Shown here one piece after another: positions 1 to 5,889 of a stretch of DNA of 8,210 nt. The stretch's first letter is position 1, and each line of letters starts with the position of its first letter. The position numbers were made by a program, and so were the translations under genes. Source of the DNA: Candidatus Aerophobota bacterium (GTDB lineage Bacteria; Aerophobota; Aerophobia; Aerophobales; AE-B3A); NCBI GenBank assembly GCA_030672445.1, contig DAOVGK010000044.1, positions 1-8,210 on the forward strand, given 5' to 3'. A model generated the notes under the pieces. It had not been told where the DNA came from and made no database searches. It worked only from the letters and a program-made list of their open reading frames with translations.

Positions 1-104
1 AGGATACTTGAATCCAGGCCACCGGAAAGTAGAAGTCCCTCGGCCCTACTCTCATGCACGGCACATTTAAGTTTTTTTCTTATCTCATCGATTAAGACTT
101 GCAT
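1..104 (-). CDS. Asparagine synthase-like PP-loop ATP pyrophosphatase (N-terminal fragment)
   Basis: Only the first 34 codons are in the window; the rest lies beyond the left edge. The peptide begins MQVLIDEIRKKLKC and reaches the PP-loop motif SGGLDSS at residues 27-33. That motif binds ATP in the asparagine synthetase C-terminal (synthase) domain and its relatives. The motif comes so early that the protein lacks the N-terminal glutaminase domain of classic AsnB, so it is a synthase-domain-only relative. The ATG at 104-102 has an AGAGG ribosome site upstream, and an in-frame TAG seven codons earlier rules out a longer form. It lies 46 bases after cobS on the same strand and probably shares the riboswitch-controlled transcript. 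The substrate cannot be told. Other PP-loop enzymes (QueC, NAD or GMP synthases) are less likely given the leader into the motif. Confidence 0.72.
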   Translation of the reverse strand, partial: MQVLIDEIRKKLKCAVHESRAEGLLLSGGLDSSI

Positions 105-150
105 CGGAATGCCTCTTGCCAGCTATTAGAGGAAGCACAGAGTGCATCCT

Positions 151-906
151 TCAGCCCGGGAAAGCTCGAGCTTTGCTCAAACAATAGATGGAAAAAAGAG
201 CAGTCAGTTCAATAATTTCATTGAGGGCTCCCAGAGTATCACCGGTAATTCCTCCAATTCGGCTCTTAAAATAGAGCGTTGCGAGATAAGTCACCCCCAA
301 ACATACTCCCATAATATAGAGGAAGGGAGATTTGAATATAACCATCCCCAAGAGAGTTATGGTTAAACTTGTCCAAAAAATGGTTCCTCCTCCCTTGGGG
401 ATGAGAAAGGCTTTCGCCAGCCCTTCCATACGGGCATAAGGGGCCAGATAAGTTGCCAGAACCATAGACCACCTGCCAACCGCTGGTGCAAGAAGAAGAG
501 TCCCCATCTTCAGGGGAAATTCTATCTCCAGAAGCAGGAGGAATTTCAGCCCCAGAAGGCTCACCAGGCCAACTGTACCCTTAGCTCCACTGGACGGGTC
601 TTTCATTATTTTTAGTCTTTCCTCTTTAGTTTTGCCTCCACACAGTCCATCCACGGTATCCACAAATCCATCCAGGTGCAGGGCCCCGGTGATAAAGACC
701 CAGCCTAGAAGCACCAGCGCATTGGCTATAAGAGGTGAGAAGAGAATAGAGCTAATTTCATGCACTAAAAAGAGAAATCCCCCAATAGCCAGTCCCACTA
801 AGGGGAAAAAAGTCATAGAGGGGGCCAGGGCCTCCTCACTTTCTTCTACTTTTACTCTGAGAGGAATGATGGTTAAGAAACGAAAGGCTGCTAGAAGGCT
901 TTTCAA
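151..906 (-). CDS. cobS: Adenosylcobinamide-GDP ribazoletransferase (cobalamin synthase CobS)
   Basis: CobS is an integral inner-membrane enzyme. It joins adenosylcobinamide-GDP with alpha-ribazole (or its 5'-phosphate) to give adenosylcobalamin or its phosphate, the last step of nucleotide-loop assembly. The 251-residue length is normal for the family. Family marks are FRFLTIIP at residues 8-15, the acidic signature GALHLDGFVDTVDGL at 74-88 (Asp79, Asp83, Asp86, likely metal/phosphate ligands), MKDPSSGAKGTVGL at 101-114, and GGITGDTLGALNE near the C-terminus. Several hydrophobic segments fit the multi-pass topology. The start is a TTG at 906-904 that overlaps the cobT stop as TTGA, with a GAGG site 8 bases upstream. 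The next in-frame ATG (residue 31) would delete the conserved N-terminus, so the TTG start is preferred. The overlap implies translational coupling to cobT. Confidence 0.96.
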   Translation of the reverse strand: MKSLLAAFRFLTIIPLRVKVEESEEALAPSMTFFPLVGLAIGGFLFLVHEISSILFSPLIANALVLLGWVFITGALHLDGFVDTVDGLCGGKTKEERLKIMKDPSSGAKGTVGLVSLLGLKFLLLLEIEFPLKMGTLLLAPAVGRWSMVLATYLAPYARMEGLAKAFLIPKGGGTIFWTSLTITLLGMVIFKSPFLYIMGVCLGVTYLATLYFKSRIGGITGDTLGALNEIIELTALFSIYCLSKARAFPG

Positions 907-1991
907 TTTAATTTCCTCAAGGATATCTCGGGACTTCTTCCCCGGGATACGCGGGCCTCTTCAAAGGTAGCCATCTCATTAAGAATTTTGACTCCCAGTT
1001 CCACCAATTTCATACCCAGGACTGCCCCTGTTCCCTCGCCCAGTCTCATATTCAAGTCCAGCAGAGGAATCTTACCCAGATGATTAAGAGCGATTTGATG
1101 TCCTTTCTCCTGGGATCTGTGTGCGGCAATGAGGTAATCCTTTAGAGGAGGACAAAGCTCACAAGCTATGAGAGCGCTAGCGGTAGAGATGAAGCCATCA
1201 ATGACTATGGGGACTCTGTGGGCGGCAGCCGCTAGAATACAACCCACCAATCCTCCGATCTCAAATCCTCCCACCTTACTCAAAATATCGAGCGGATCGT
1301 GAGGATCGGGCTGATTGATCTTAAGAGCCTTCTCGATGACCTCTATCTTTCTCTTAAGTCTCTCATCATCTATCCCGGTTCCTCTGCCAGTAACGTCTCG
1401 AACTCCGCACCCGGTTATGCAGGCTACAATAGCGCTGCTAGAGGTAGTATTAGCAATGCCCATATCTCCGGTACCGGCTATATCCACGCCACTGGTAGCT
1501 ACTTCCTCCTCAAAAATTTCTATTCCTCCTCCGATCGACTGAAAAGCCTGTTTTCGGCTCATGGCTGAACCCTTCGTCATATCCTGTGTTCCAAAGGCAA
1601 CTTTTTTATTAATGAGTCCGTTGCTGCATTTTATCTCGTGAGCTACTCCCATGTCTATAACCAGAACTTTTACTCCCACTCCTCTGGCTAGAACATTTAT
1701 GGCTGCCCCTCCTTGAAGAAAGTTATAAACCATCTGAAGGGTGACCTCCTGAGGAAAAGCACTTACTCCTTGCCTGGCCACACCATGATCTCCCACCGTG
1801 GTAAAGATAACTTTTCTATCCAGGGTGGGGTTTTCTCTGCCGGTAATGGCCACTACTGTTTTGGCTAATTCCTCTAATCTACCCAGACTTCCCTTAGGCT
1901 TAGTGAGACTATCCAGTCGACGCTGGGTCTCCTTGAGGATTCTGGGATCAATGGGTCTTATTCTTTTTATAATCTCGGTGATTTTTCTCAC
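903..1991 (-). CDS. cobT: Nicotinate-nucleotide--dimethylbenzimidazole phosphoribosyltransferase (CobT)
   Basis: CobT activates the lower ligand base by moving phosphoribose from nicotinate mononucleotide to dimethylbenzimidazole (or a similar base), giving alpha-ribazole phosphate for CobS. The 362-residue length matches the family (about 350). Visible motifs are KPKGSLGRLE (residues 31-40), GDHGV (67-71), GTGDMGIANTTSSSAI (173-188) and MRLGEGTGA (315-323). Glu319 in the last motif corresponds to the catalytic glutamate of the Salmonella enzyme (Glu317). Asp176 sits where the Salmonella enzyme has a second active-site glutamate; the Asp form is also common in the family. The start is GTG at 1991-1989, overlapping the cobU stop as GTGA, with AAGGAG about 6-7 bases upstream. 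It is the middle gene of the overlapping cobU-cobT-cobS operon. Confidence 0.97.
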   Translation of the reverse strand: MRKITEIIKRIRPIDPRILKETQRRLDSLTKPKGSLGRLEELAKTVVAITGRENPTLDRKVIFTTVGDHGVARQGVSAFPQEVTLQMVYNFLQGGAAINVLARGVGVKVLVIDMGVAHEIKCSNGLINKKVAFGTQDMTKGSAMSRKQAFQSIGGGIEIFEEEVATSGVDIAGTGDMGIANTTSSSAIVACITGCGVRDVTGRGTGIDDERLKRKIEVIEKALKINQPDPHDPLDILSKVGGFEIGGLVGCILAAAAHRVPIVIDGFISTASALIACELCPPLKDYLIAAHRSQEKGHQIALNHLGKIPLLDLNMRLGEGTGAVLGMKLVELGVKILNEMATFEEARVSRGRSPEISLRKLN

Positions 1992-2542
1992 AAAACTCTC
2001 CTTGGTTTATCTTCTGATAGATTCCTCTTTATCCTCAGGGGAATTCCTGATATCATGAGATAGACTTCCTGAGCTTGCTCAGCCATTATTTGATTAGCTC
2101 GACCACAGACATCTCTGAAGCTCCTGCCCAATCTGGTAGCAGGCACCACTCCGTAACCTACCTCATTGGAGACCACAATGAAAGTAGGCCGAAGATGAAG
2201 GGCTTTGCCAGCTATCTCCCTCACCTCTTTGATAATATTGTCTTCCTCGGTATTATCCAAAAGAAGGTTAGAGATGAGAAAACTCAAGCAGTCTATTACC
2301 ACCAGCTCACAGAAAGCATCAAGCTGGGAGAGAACGAGAGAGAGGTTCTTTCCTTCCTCCACCAATCTCCAATGGGCAGGACGATCCTTTTGGTGCTGCC
2401 GGATACGCTCTCGTATTTCCTCATCCTTTGGGATAGCTGTGGCTACAAAGGTCACCTGGCTAGCCAACTGTTTAGCCAGATTTATGGCAAATCTGCTTTT
2501 CCCGCTCCTGGCTCCTCCAGTAATAAAGATAAGTTTAGCCAT
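1988..2542 (-). CDS. cobU: Adenosylcobinamide kinase / adenosylcobinamide-phosphate guanylyltransferase (CobU/CobP)
   Basis: CobU is a cytosolic bifunctional enzyme. It phosphorylates adenosylcobinamide and then transfers GMP from GTP to give adenosylcobinamide-GDP, the substrate of CobS. The 184-residue length is typical. The N-terminus carries the P-loop GGARSGKS (residues 9-16). RIRQHQKDRP follows, with His50 aligning with the histidine that is guanylylated in the family. Further motifs are VIDCLSFLISN, VSNEVGYGVVP and FRDVCGRANQIMA, all classic for the family. The start is the ATG at 2542-2540; an in-frame TGA eight codons upstream leaves no other start. Its Shine-Dalgarno sequence is unusually far away (see the separate entry). 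It is the first gene of the minus-strand operon and lies directly behind a cobalamin riboswitch and terminator, so high cobalamin should repress it. Confidence 0.97.
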   Translation of the reverse strand: MAKLIFITGGARSGKSRFAINLAKQLASQVTFVATAIPKDEEIRERIRQHQKDRPAHWRLVEEGKNLSLVLSQLDAFCELVVIDCLSFLISNLLLDNTEEDNIIKEVREIAGKALHLRPTFIVVSNEVGYGVVPATRLGRSFRDVCGRANQIMAEQAQEVYLMISGIPLRIKRNLSEDKPRRVL

Positions 2543-2547
2543 TTTGT

Positions 2548-2567
2548 GGAAAGATTTTCCTCCTCAT
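2548..2567 (-). promoter_or_regulatory. cobU ribosome binding site separated from the ATG by a small hairpin
   Basis: The only purine-rich site before cobU is ATGAGGAGG, whose AGGAGG ends 16 bases before the ATG, too far for normal use. The bases in between contain GGAAA-ATC-TTTCC (2560-2548), which can fold into a 5-bp hairpin. Folding would leave GAGGA (2565-2561) effectively 5 bases (ACAAA) from the ATG. The pairing is seen in the sequence; its use is inference. Confidence 0.4.
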
Positions 2568-2578
2568 CTAAATTTCAT

Positions 2579-2618
2579 AAAAAAACCACTTCCTTTGTGA
2601 TGCGCAAAGAAAGAATGG
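2579..2618 (-). terminator. Intrinsic terminator of the cobU riboswitch (expression platform)
   Basis: On the minus strand, CCA plus CTTTCTTTG pairs with CAAAGGAAG plus TGG. The stem has 12 bp with a TT bulge and one G-U, and the loop is CGCATCA. A run of seven T (2585-2579) follows directly. It sits 7 bases after the aptamer and before cobU, so it is the expected off-switch when cobalamin is bound. The loop begins CGC, complementary to the GCG in loop L5 of the aptamer, so this hairpin probably also serves as the P13/L13 kissing partner. Confidence 0.85.
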
Positions 2619-2625
2619 CTAGAAA

Positions 2626-2763
2626 AGCAAATAGGTCTTCTGGCTTAGGGACAGCCTACTCCCTCCCTTCCCAGAACTTTATGTTCCAGTGGTTTGTGAG
2701 GTTTCGTTTCCCATTACAGCAGCGCCACTGCTTGGGATTTTCACCCAATTCCCTTCATCTGCT
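2626..2763 (-). promoter_or_regulatory. Cobalamin riboswitch (compact form) upstream of cobUTS
   Basis: The minus strand shows the conserved cobalamin aptamer elements in order: GGGAATTGGGTGAAAATCCC, a P5 hairpin GCAG-TGGCG-CTGC followed by TGTAA, then ACCACTGG, then TGGGAAGG, and finally the B12 box AAGCCAGAAGACCT. The outer P1 helix is AGCAGAT (2763-2757) with ATTTGCT (2632-2626), 7 bp with one G-U. At 138 nt it is short, because the P6 region is minimal and no large P8-P12 insertion is seen. It lies between a promoter and the cobU terminator and should repress the cob operon by transcription termination when a cobalamin is bound. The exact ligand form (adenosyl or other) cannot be told. 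Confidence 0.95.
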
Positions 2764-2798
2764 CATCTTATACGTAACCTAATTTTCAAATCGTTTTC

Positions 2799-2827
2799 AG
2801 TATGCTCTATCGAGAAAAATTTGTCAA
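2799..2827 (-). promoter_or_regulatory. Sigma70-type promoter of the cob operon
   Basis: A perfect -35 TTGACA (2827-2822) is followed by a 17-base spacer and a -10 CATACT (2804-2799, 4 of 6 matches). Transcription would start near 2792, about 30 bases before the riboswitch P1 helix. Position and spacing fit well; activity is inferred. Confidence 0.75.
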
Positions 2828-2850
2828 CCAACTTTCGCACGAAAAAATTA

Positions 2851-2908
2851 GTAGATAGCCGCAGGCTTTAGCCTGCGTAAAACAGCGCAACCTAAAGGTT
2901 GCGGCTAC
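2851..2908. repeat. REP/BIME-like double palindrome with GTAG feet
   Basis: Two hairpins lie in inverted orientation. The first is CGCAGGC-TTTA-GCCTGCG (2860-2877), preceded by GTAGATAGC. The second is CGCAACC-TAAA-GGTTGCG (2886-2903), followed by GCTAC, the complement of GTAGC. Each half is thus a palindrome with a GTAG foot, and the halves face each other across TAAAACAG. This layout is known for REP elements moved by REP-associated tyrosine transposases (RAYT), and two inverted REPs form a BIME. No transposase is in the window. The element lies just upstream of the cob promoter and ends 3 bases before a broken reading frame. Confidence 0.75.
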
Positions 2909-2911
2909 TTT

Positions 2912-3115
2912 AAATGTGAAGTCTGTGATTTTGAAATTGATCTTTCTGTTCCTTGCCTAGACCGTTGTTAATGCAAATATTATGGATTCCAAGATATTCC
3001 AAAAATTTATGAGGATGAATTTCCTGCAAAAGTTAGTTGTCAAGAACATCTCGGCTGGATACTCCCCAAAATTTCATATAGTTTTTCCCGAAATTCTGAA
3101 TTAAAGAAGGATTGA
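2912..3115 (+). pseudogene. Truncated, stop-interrupted cysteine-rich small protein remnant
   Basis: The frame reads KCEVCDFEIDLSVPCLDRC, then TAA at 2969-2971, then CKYYGFQDIPKIYEDE and on through VSCQEHLGWILPKIS to a TGA at 3113-3115. The CxxC pair at the very start, further cysteines on both sides of the TAA, and a plausible protein-like composition suggest a small zinc-ribbon-type protein of about 70 residues. No start codon exists: the codons before KC run straight into the REP palindrome. The likely reading is a gene whose 5' end was replaced by the repeat and which then gained a stop. I do not recognise the family. A chance open frame is possible. Confidence 0.45.
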
Positions 3116-3146
3116 GAAGATGGCAAAGTGGAAAGTGACTTTTTAC

Positions 3147-3175
3147 GTGACAAAGCTTAAAATTTTAGATAGAAT
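3147..3175 (+). promoter_or_regulatory. Sigma70-type promoter for the homocysteine methyltransferase gene
   Basis: GTGACA (3147-3152, 5 of 6 matches to TTGACA), a 17-base spacer and TAGAAT (3170-3175, 5 of 6 matches to TATAAT) lie about 60 bases before the gene. The predicted start near 3182 leaves a leader of about 50 bases, too short for a known riboswitch class that would be expected here. Confidence 0.6.
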
Positions 3176-3233
3176 TTGGAGAAGGTTCTGAAAAATATAC
3201 CTTGACATTGAAGGCTTATTAGAAGAAAATCAG

Positions 3234-4178
3234 ATGAAAAGGAAAAAGATGACAAGAGACTGGAAAAAAAGGTTGTTTTCCAAGGGAATTTTAGTGTTAG
3301 ATGGAGCTTGGGGAACAGAAATGATAAAGCGAGGACTTGTGCCTGGTGAGTGTCCAGAGCTGTGGAATCTAAACCGCCCTGATGATATCCGGGCAATTGC
3401 CAGGGCTTATGGAGAAGCTGGAGCTAATATTATATTGACCAATACATTTGGAGGCAATTACTTTAAATTGAAAAAAGCCGGTGTTTCATCGAAAGTAAGA
3501 GAGATAAATAGAAAAGGTGTGGAGTTATCTAAGGAGATGGCGGAAGATTCCTTAGTATTTGCCTCTATTGGCCCTACTGGTGAATTTCTGAAGCCTTTAG
3601 GCATAGCTACAGAGGATGAGATGATTTCTTGTTTTTCAGAGCAAGTTAAGGCTTTTGTTGAAGGAGGTACTGATGGAGTAATTGTTGAGACAATGACAGA
3701 TCTTAATGAGGCTAAGTGCGCTCTAAAAGCTGTTAGAGAGAATTCTGATTTTCCGGTAGCGGTATCAATGACTTTTGAAAAAGGAGAAAGAGGATATGCT
3801 ACAGTGATGGGCATAACTCCAGGAAAAGCGGTGGTTGAATTAGAAAAAGCGGGAGCAGACATAGTAGGAGCAAATTGTGGCTCCGGAATAGAAAACATGG
3901 TAGAAATAGCCTATATTATACGTCCCGCTACTATCCTGCCTTTGTGGATAAAACCAAATGCAGGAGCTCCTCAACTGGAAGAAGGGAAAACTGTTTATCG
4001 GGAAACTCCAGACGAGATGGTAAGGTTTATTCCTGACTTGATAAGAGCAGGAGTCAGTATGATTGGAGGATGTTGCGGAACTACCCCTGAGCATATTCGT
4101 TTAATTGCTAAAGAAGTCCCCAGTTATATTGATATAGCTCATAAATATTTGGAAACAGTGATTAAATTTAGAAAATAA
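3234..4178 (+). CDS. Stand-alone homocysteine S-methyltransferase domain protein (MetH N-terminal-like)
   Basis: This is a zinc-dependent homocysteine-binding TIM barrel of the MetH N-terminal type. It would move a methyl group to homocysteine to make methionine. Visible motifs are LVLDGAWGTEM (residues 20-30), TNTFGGN (69-75), SIGPTGEF (111-118), ETMTDLNEA (152-160), GANCGSG (212-218) and GGCCGTTPEHI (278-288). Cys215, Cys280 and Cys281 are the expected zinc ligands. At 314 residues it covers only this domain; the pterin-binding and cobalamin-binding domains of full MetH are absent, so a methyl-corrinoid protein made elsewhere is the probable donor. Residues 296-314 look like an unrelated tail. 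The first ATG is at 3234, but a second at 3249 has the better Shine-Dalgarno (AAGGA) and may be the real start. A promoter lies upstream and a methyltransferase remnant directly downstream. Confidence 0.88.
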   Translation: MKRKKMTRDWKKRLFSKGILVLDGAWGTEMIKRGLVPGECPELWNLNRPDDIRAIARAYGEAGANIILTNTFGGNYFKLKKAGVSSKVREINRKGVELSKEMAEDSLVFASIGPTGEFLKPLGIATEDEMISCFSEQVKAFVEGGTDGVIVETMTDLNEAKCALKAVRENSDFPVAVSMTFEKGERGYATVMGITPGKAVVELEKAGADIVGANCGSGIENMVEIAYIIRPATILPLWIKPNAGAPQLEEGKTVYRETPDEMVRFIPDLIRAGVSMIGGCCGTTPEHIRLIAKEVPSYIDIAHKYLETVIKFRK

Positions 4179-4179
4179 C

Positions 4180-4350
4180 CTGAATAAAGTTTTTCTGGCT
4201 ATGCTTATGGCAGCCGGATGTGATGGGGTAATTATTGATCCCTGTGAACGTGAGATGATGAATACTTTACTGTTAGTTCGAGCAGTCCTTGGATTGGATG
4301 AATACTGTATGGATTACATTTCTGCCCATCGCGAAGGGGAGTTGAGGTGA
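4180..4350 (+). pseudogene. C-terminal remnant of a pterin-binding (MeTr-type) methyltransferase
   Basis: In another frame, starting 2 bases after the homocysteine methyltransferase stop, the sequence reads LNKVFLAMLMAAGCDGVIID, then PCEREMMNTLLLVRAVLG, then LDEYCMDYISAHR, and ends at a TGA (4348-4350). This matches the end of methyltetrahydrofolate:corrinoid methyltransferases and of the MetH pterin-binding domain: a leucine-asparagine helix, an AAGxDxxIxDP strand, and a closing helix after LGxDEYC. The first roughly 200 residues of such an enzyme are missing. ATG codons at 4201 and 4207 could start a 47-49 residue peptide, but it would lack the pterin-binding site. It is most likely the tail of a gene whose body was deleted. 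It hints that this locus once encoded a split, corrinoid-dependent methionine synthase pathway. Confidence 0.7.
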
Positions 4351-4351
4351 G

Positions 4352-4426
4352 ATGATGAAGTTAGCTATGCTTTAAAAAGACAGGGATAAAATGGAAAATC
4401 ACTCAAAAAAGGAAGAGGAAATATGA
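4352..4426 (+). other. Short stop-interrupted frame coupled to the radical SAM start
   Basis: A single frame reads MMKLAML, a TAA (4373-4375), KDRDK, then MENHSKKEEEI and a TGA at 4424-4426. The TGA overlaps the radical SAM start as ATGA. The 11-codon part (ATG at 4391) has AGGGA upstream. It may be a tiny leader that couples translation, or another gene remnant like the one before it. No function is claimed. Confidence 0.25.
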
Positions 4427-5751
4427 AAATACTGTTGATTTCACCCACCTGGAAAAAGGAAACAAAAATTAAGAGAATGGGCAGAGGTAGAATCTTTAAA
4501 GTTCCTCCCCATAATCTTCTTATTATATCTGCCTTGACTCCTAAGGATATAGAAGTGGAGATAACTGATGAGAATGTAGAAGAGATAGATTTTGATAAGG
4601 AGGTCGACCTGGTAGGGGTAACTACTATGACCGCCTCCAGTCCCCGTGCTTACGAAATAGCGGATACATTTAGAGAAAGAGGAGTTCCAGTGGTCTTTGG
4701 GGGAATACATGCCACAGTATTGCCCCAAGAAACAGCTCAACATGCAGATGCAGTAGTAATAGGGGAGGCAGAAGGGCTATGGGAGAAGCTAATTGAGGAT
4801 TTTAAAAGGGGAGGAAAGCAAGCACTGGCTAAGTTCTACCGGAACTCCCAGAGGCCGGACCCGTTGAAGATACCTATTCCCAGAAGAGAGCTTATTAAGG
4901 ATAAAGGCTATCTTCTTAGTCGTTTTTTGCAATTGACCAGGGGTTGTCCCTTTGATTGTAGTTTCTGTTCGGTCTCTAAATTTTTTGGCAAAAAATATCG
5001 CTTCCGTCCCGTAAAAAAAGTCATAGAAGAAATCAAAGGTATGGTAGGTAAACCCCTAAAAACGCGCTTTCTGGGATTCCTCGATGATAACATTGTAGGA
5101 AATACTGCCTATGCCAGGAAGCTCTTTAAGGCTTTGATACCCTATAAGCTTTTATGGATAGGGCAATCTTCTATCAACATAGCCCGGCATGAAGATGTTC
5201 TACAGCTAGCGGCAGCCAGTGGATGTAAAGGGTTATTCATTGGTTTTGAATCAATTTCTGAAGCTTCCTTGGGAGAGGCTAATAAGTCTCAGAATAAGAT
5301 AAGCTTTTACGAGAAGGCAATTAAAAAAATCCACCAGTTTGGGATATCAATTGAAGGAGCCTTTATCTTTGGCTTTGATCACGATGATAAAAGTATCTTT
5401 AAAAAGACAGTTAAATTCATAGAAAAGATGAAGTTAGATGCTATTCAATTCAGCATTCTCACTCCTTTGCCGGGGACAAGATTGTATGAAAAATTAGAAA
5501 AAGAAGATAGAATTACAGATAGAAATTGGTCAAATTATGACCTGGCCCATGTGGTCTTTCAACCAAAATTAATGACTCCACAGGAGCTAAAACAAGGGTT
5601 TGACTGGGCCTATCAGAGGATTTATCGTCTTTCCTCTATTTTTAAGAGATTGACCGGTTTATCCAGAGGAAGAAGGTGGAAATATTTACTTCCTGTCCTC
5701 ATTTTAAACCTAGGCTATAGAAGGACCTTTAAAGGAAAAGAAAAAAGGTAG
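4423..5751 (+). CDS. B12-binding-domain radical SAM protein
   Basis: The 442-residue protein has three parts. Residues 1 to about 130 form a Rossmann-like B12-binding domain (MKILLISPTW start, VFGGIHATVLPQE at 91-103, VVIGEAEG at 111-118). About 165-360 is a radical SAM core with LTRGCPFDCSFCSVSKFFG, whose CX3CX2C cysteines (175, 179, 182) bind the 4Fe-4S cluster. The C-terminal part, about 370-442 (DLAHVVFQPKLMTPQEL), resembles the extension seen in HpnJ/BchE-like B12-radical SAM proteins. The cobalamin domain lacks the DxHxxG motif, which is usual in this class, so cobalamin would bind without the lower histidine ligand. Relatives perform methyl transfers and ring or lipid rearrangements; the substrate here is unknown. 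The ATG at 4423 has GAGG 5 bases upstream and overlaps a short frame as ATGA. It may be co-transcribed with the upstream homocysteine methyltransferase gene. Confidence 0.9.
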   Translation: MKILLISPTWKKETKIKRMGRGRIFKVPPHNLLIISALTPKDIEVEITDENVEEIDFDKEVDLVGVTTMTASSPRAYEIADTFRERGVPVVFGGIHATVLPQETAQHADAVVIGEAEGLWEKLIEDFKRGGKQALAKFYRNSQRPDPLKIPIPRRELIKDKGYLLSRFLQLTRGCPFDCSFCSVSKFFGKKYRFRPVKKVIEEIKGMVGKPLKTRFLGFLDDNIVGNTAYARKLFKALIPYKLLWIGQSSINIARHEDVLQLAAASGCKGLFIGFESISEASLGEANKSQNKISFYEKAIKKIHQFGISIEGAFIFGFDHDDKSIFKKTVKFIEKMKLDAIQFSILTPLPGTRLYEKLEKEDRITDRNWSNYDLAHVVFQPKLMTPQELKQGFDWAYQRIYRLSSIFKRLTGLSRGRRWKYLLPVLILNLGYRRTFKGKEKR

Positions 5752-5889
5752 AAAACCTGACTCAGGATGCAAGATTTATTCTTCCTCAAGCAATTGAAAC
5801 CAAAATAGTTGTAATGATGAACTGCCAAGGATTACTCCATTTTTTTGAACAAAGATGCTGCGTGAGAACTCAATGGGAAATGAGCTCAT

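Noticed and set aside
266..472. Open frames overlapping cobS, cobT, the homocysteine methyltransferase, radical SAM and receptor genes in other frames
   Set aside because: They lie within strongly supported genes, lack motifs or ribosome sites, and have compositions typical of shadow frames.
2075..2782. A 235-codon open frame on the plus strand opposite cobU and its leader
   Set aside because: It lies antisense to cobU and to a well-supported riboswitch, its translation shows no motif, and it starts inside the cobU coding region.
2851..2908. CRISPR repeats or a terminator pair at the double palindrome
   Set aside because: There are only two units, inverted and not identical, with an 8-base gap and no T run after either hairpin. 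A REP/BIME element explains it better.
3120..3191. A 23-codon frame MAKWKVTFYVTKLKILDRIW and on, with an AAGGA upstream
   Set aside because: It overlaps the promoter at 3147-3175 and has no recognisable features, so a chance frame is more likely.
3202..3207. A perfect TTGACA 27 bases before the homocysteine methyltransferase ATG
   Set aside because: No -10-like hexamer lies 16-18 bases downstream, and a start there would leave no ribosome site upstream of the first ATG. The promoter at 3147-3175 fits better.
3234..4178. A full cobalamin-dependent methionine synthase (MetH)
   Set aside because: Only the homocysteine/zinc domain is present. Pterin, cobalamin and reactivation domains are missing, and the downstream pterin-like piece is in another frame and truncated.
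5769..5810. A 13-codon frame MQDLFFLKQLKPK after the radical SAM gene
   Set aside because: Too short, with no conserved feature. The stretch 5752-5889 otherwise shows nothing I can support.
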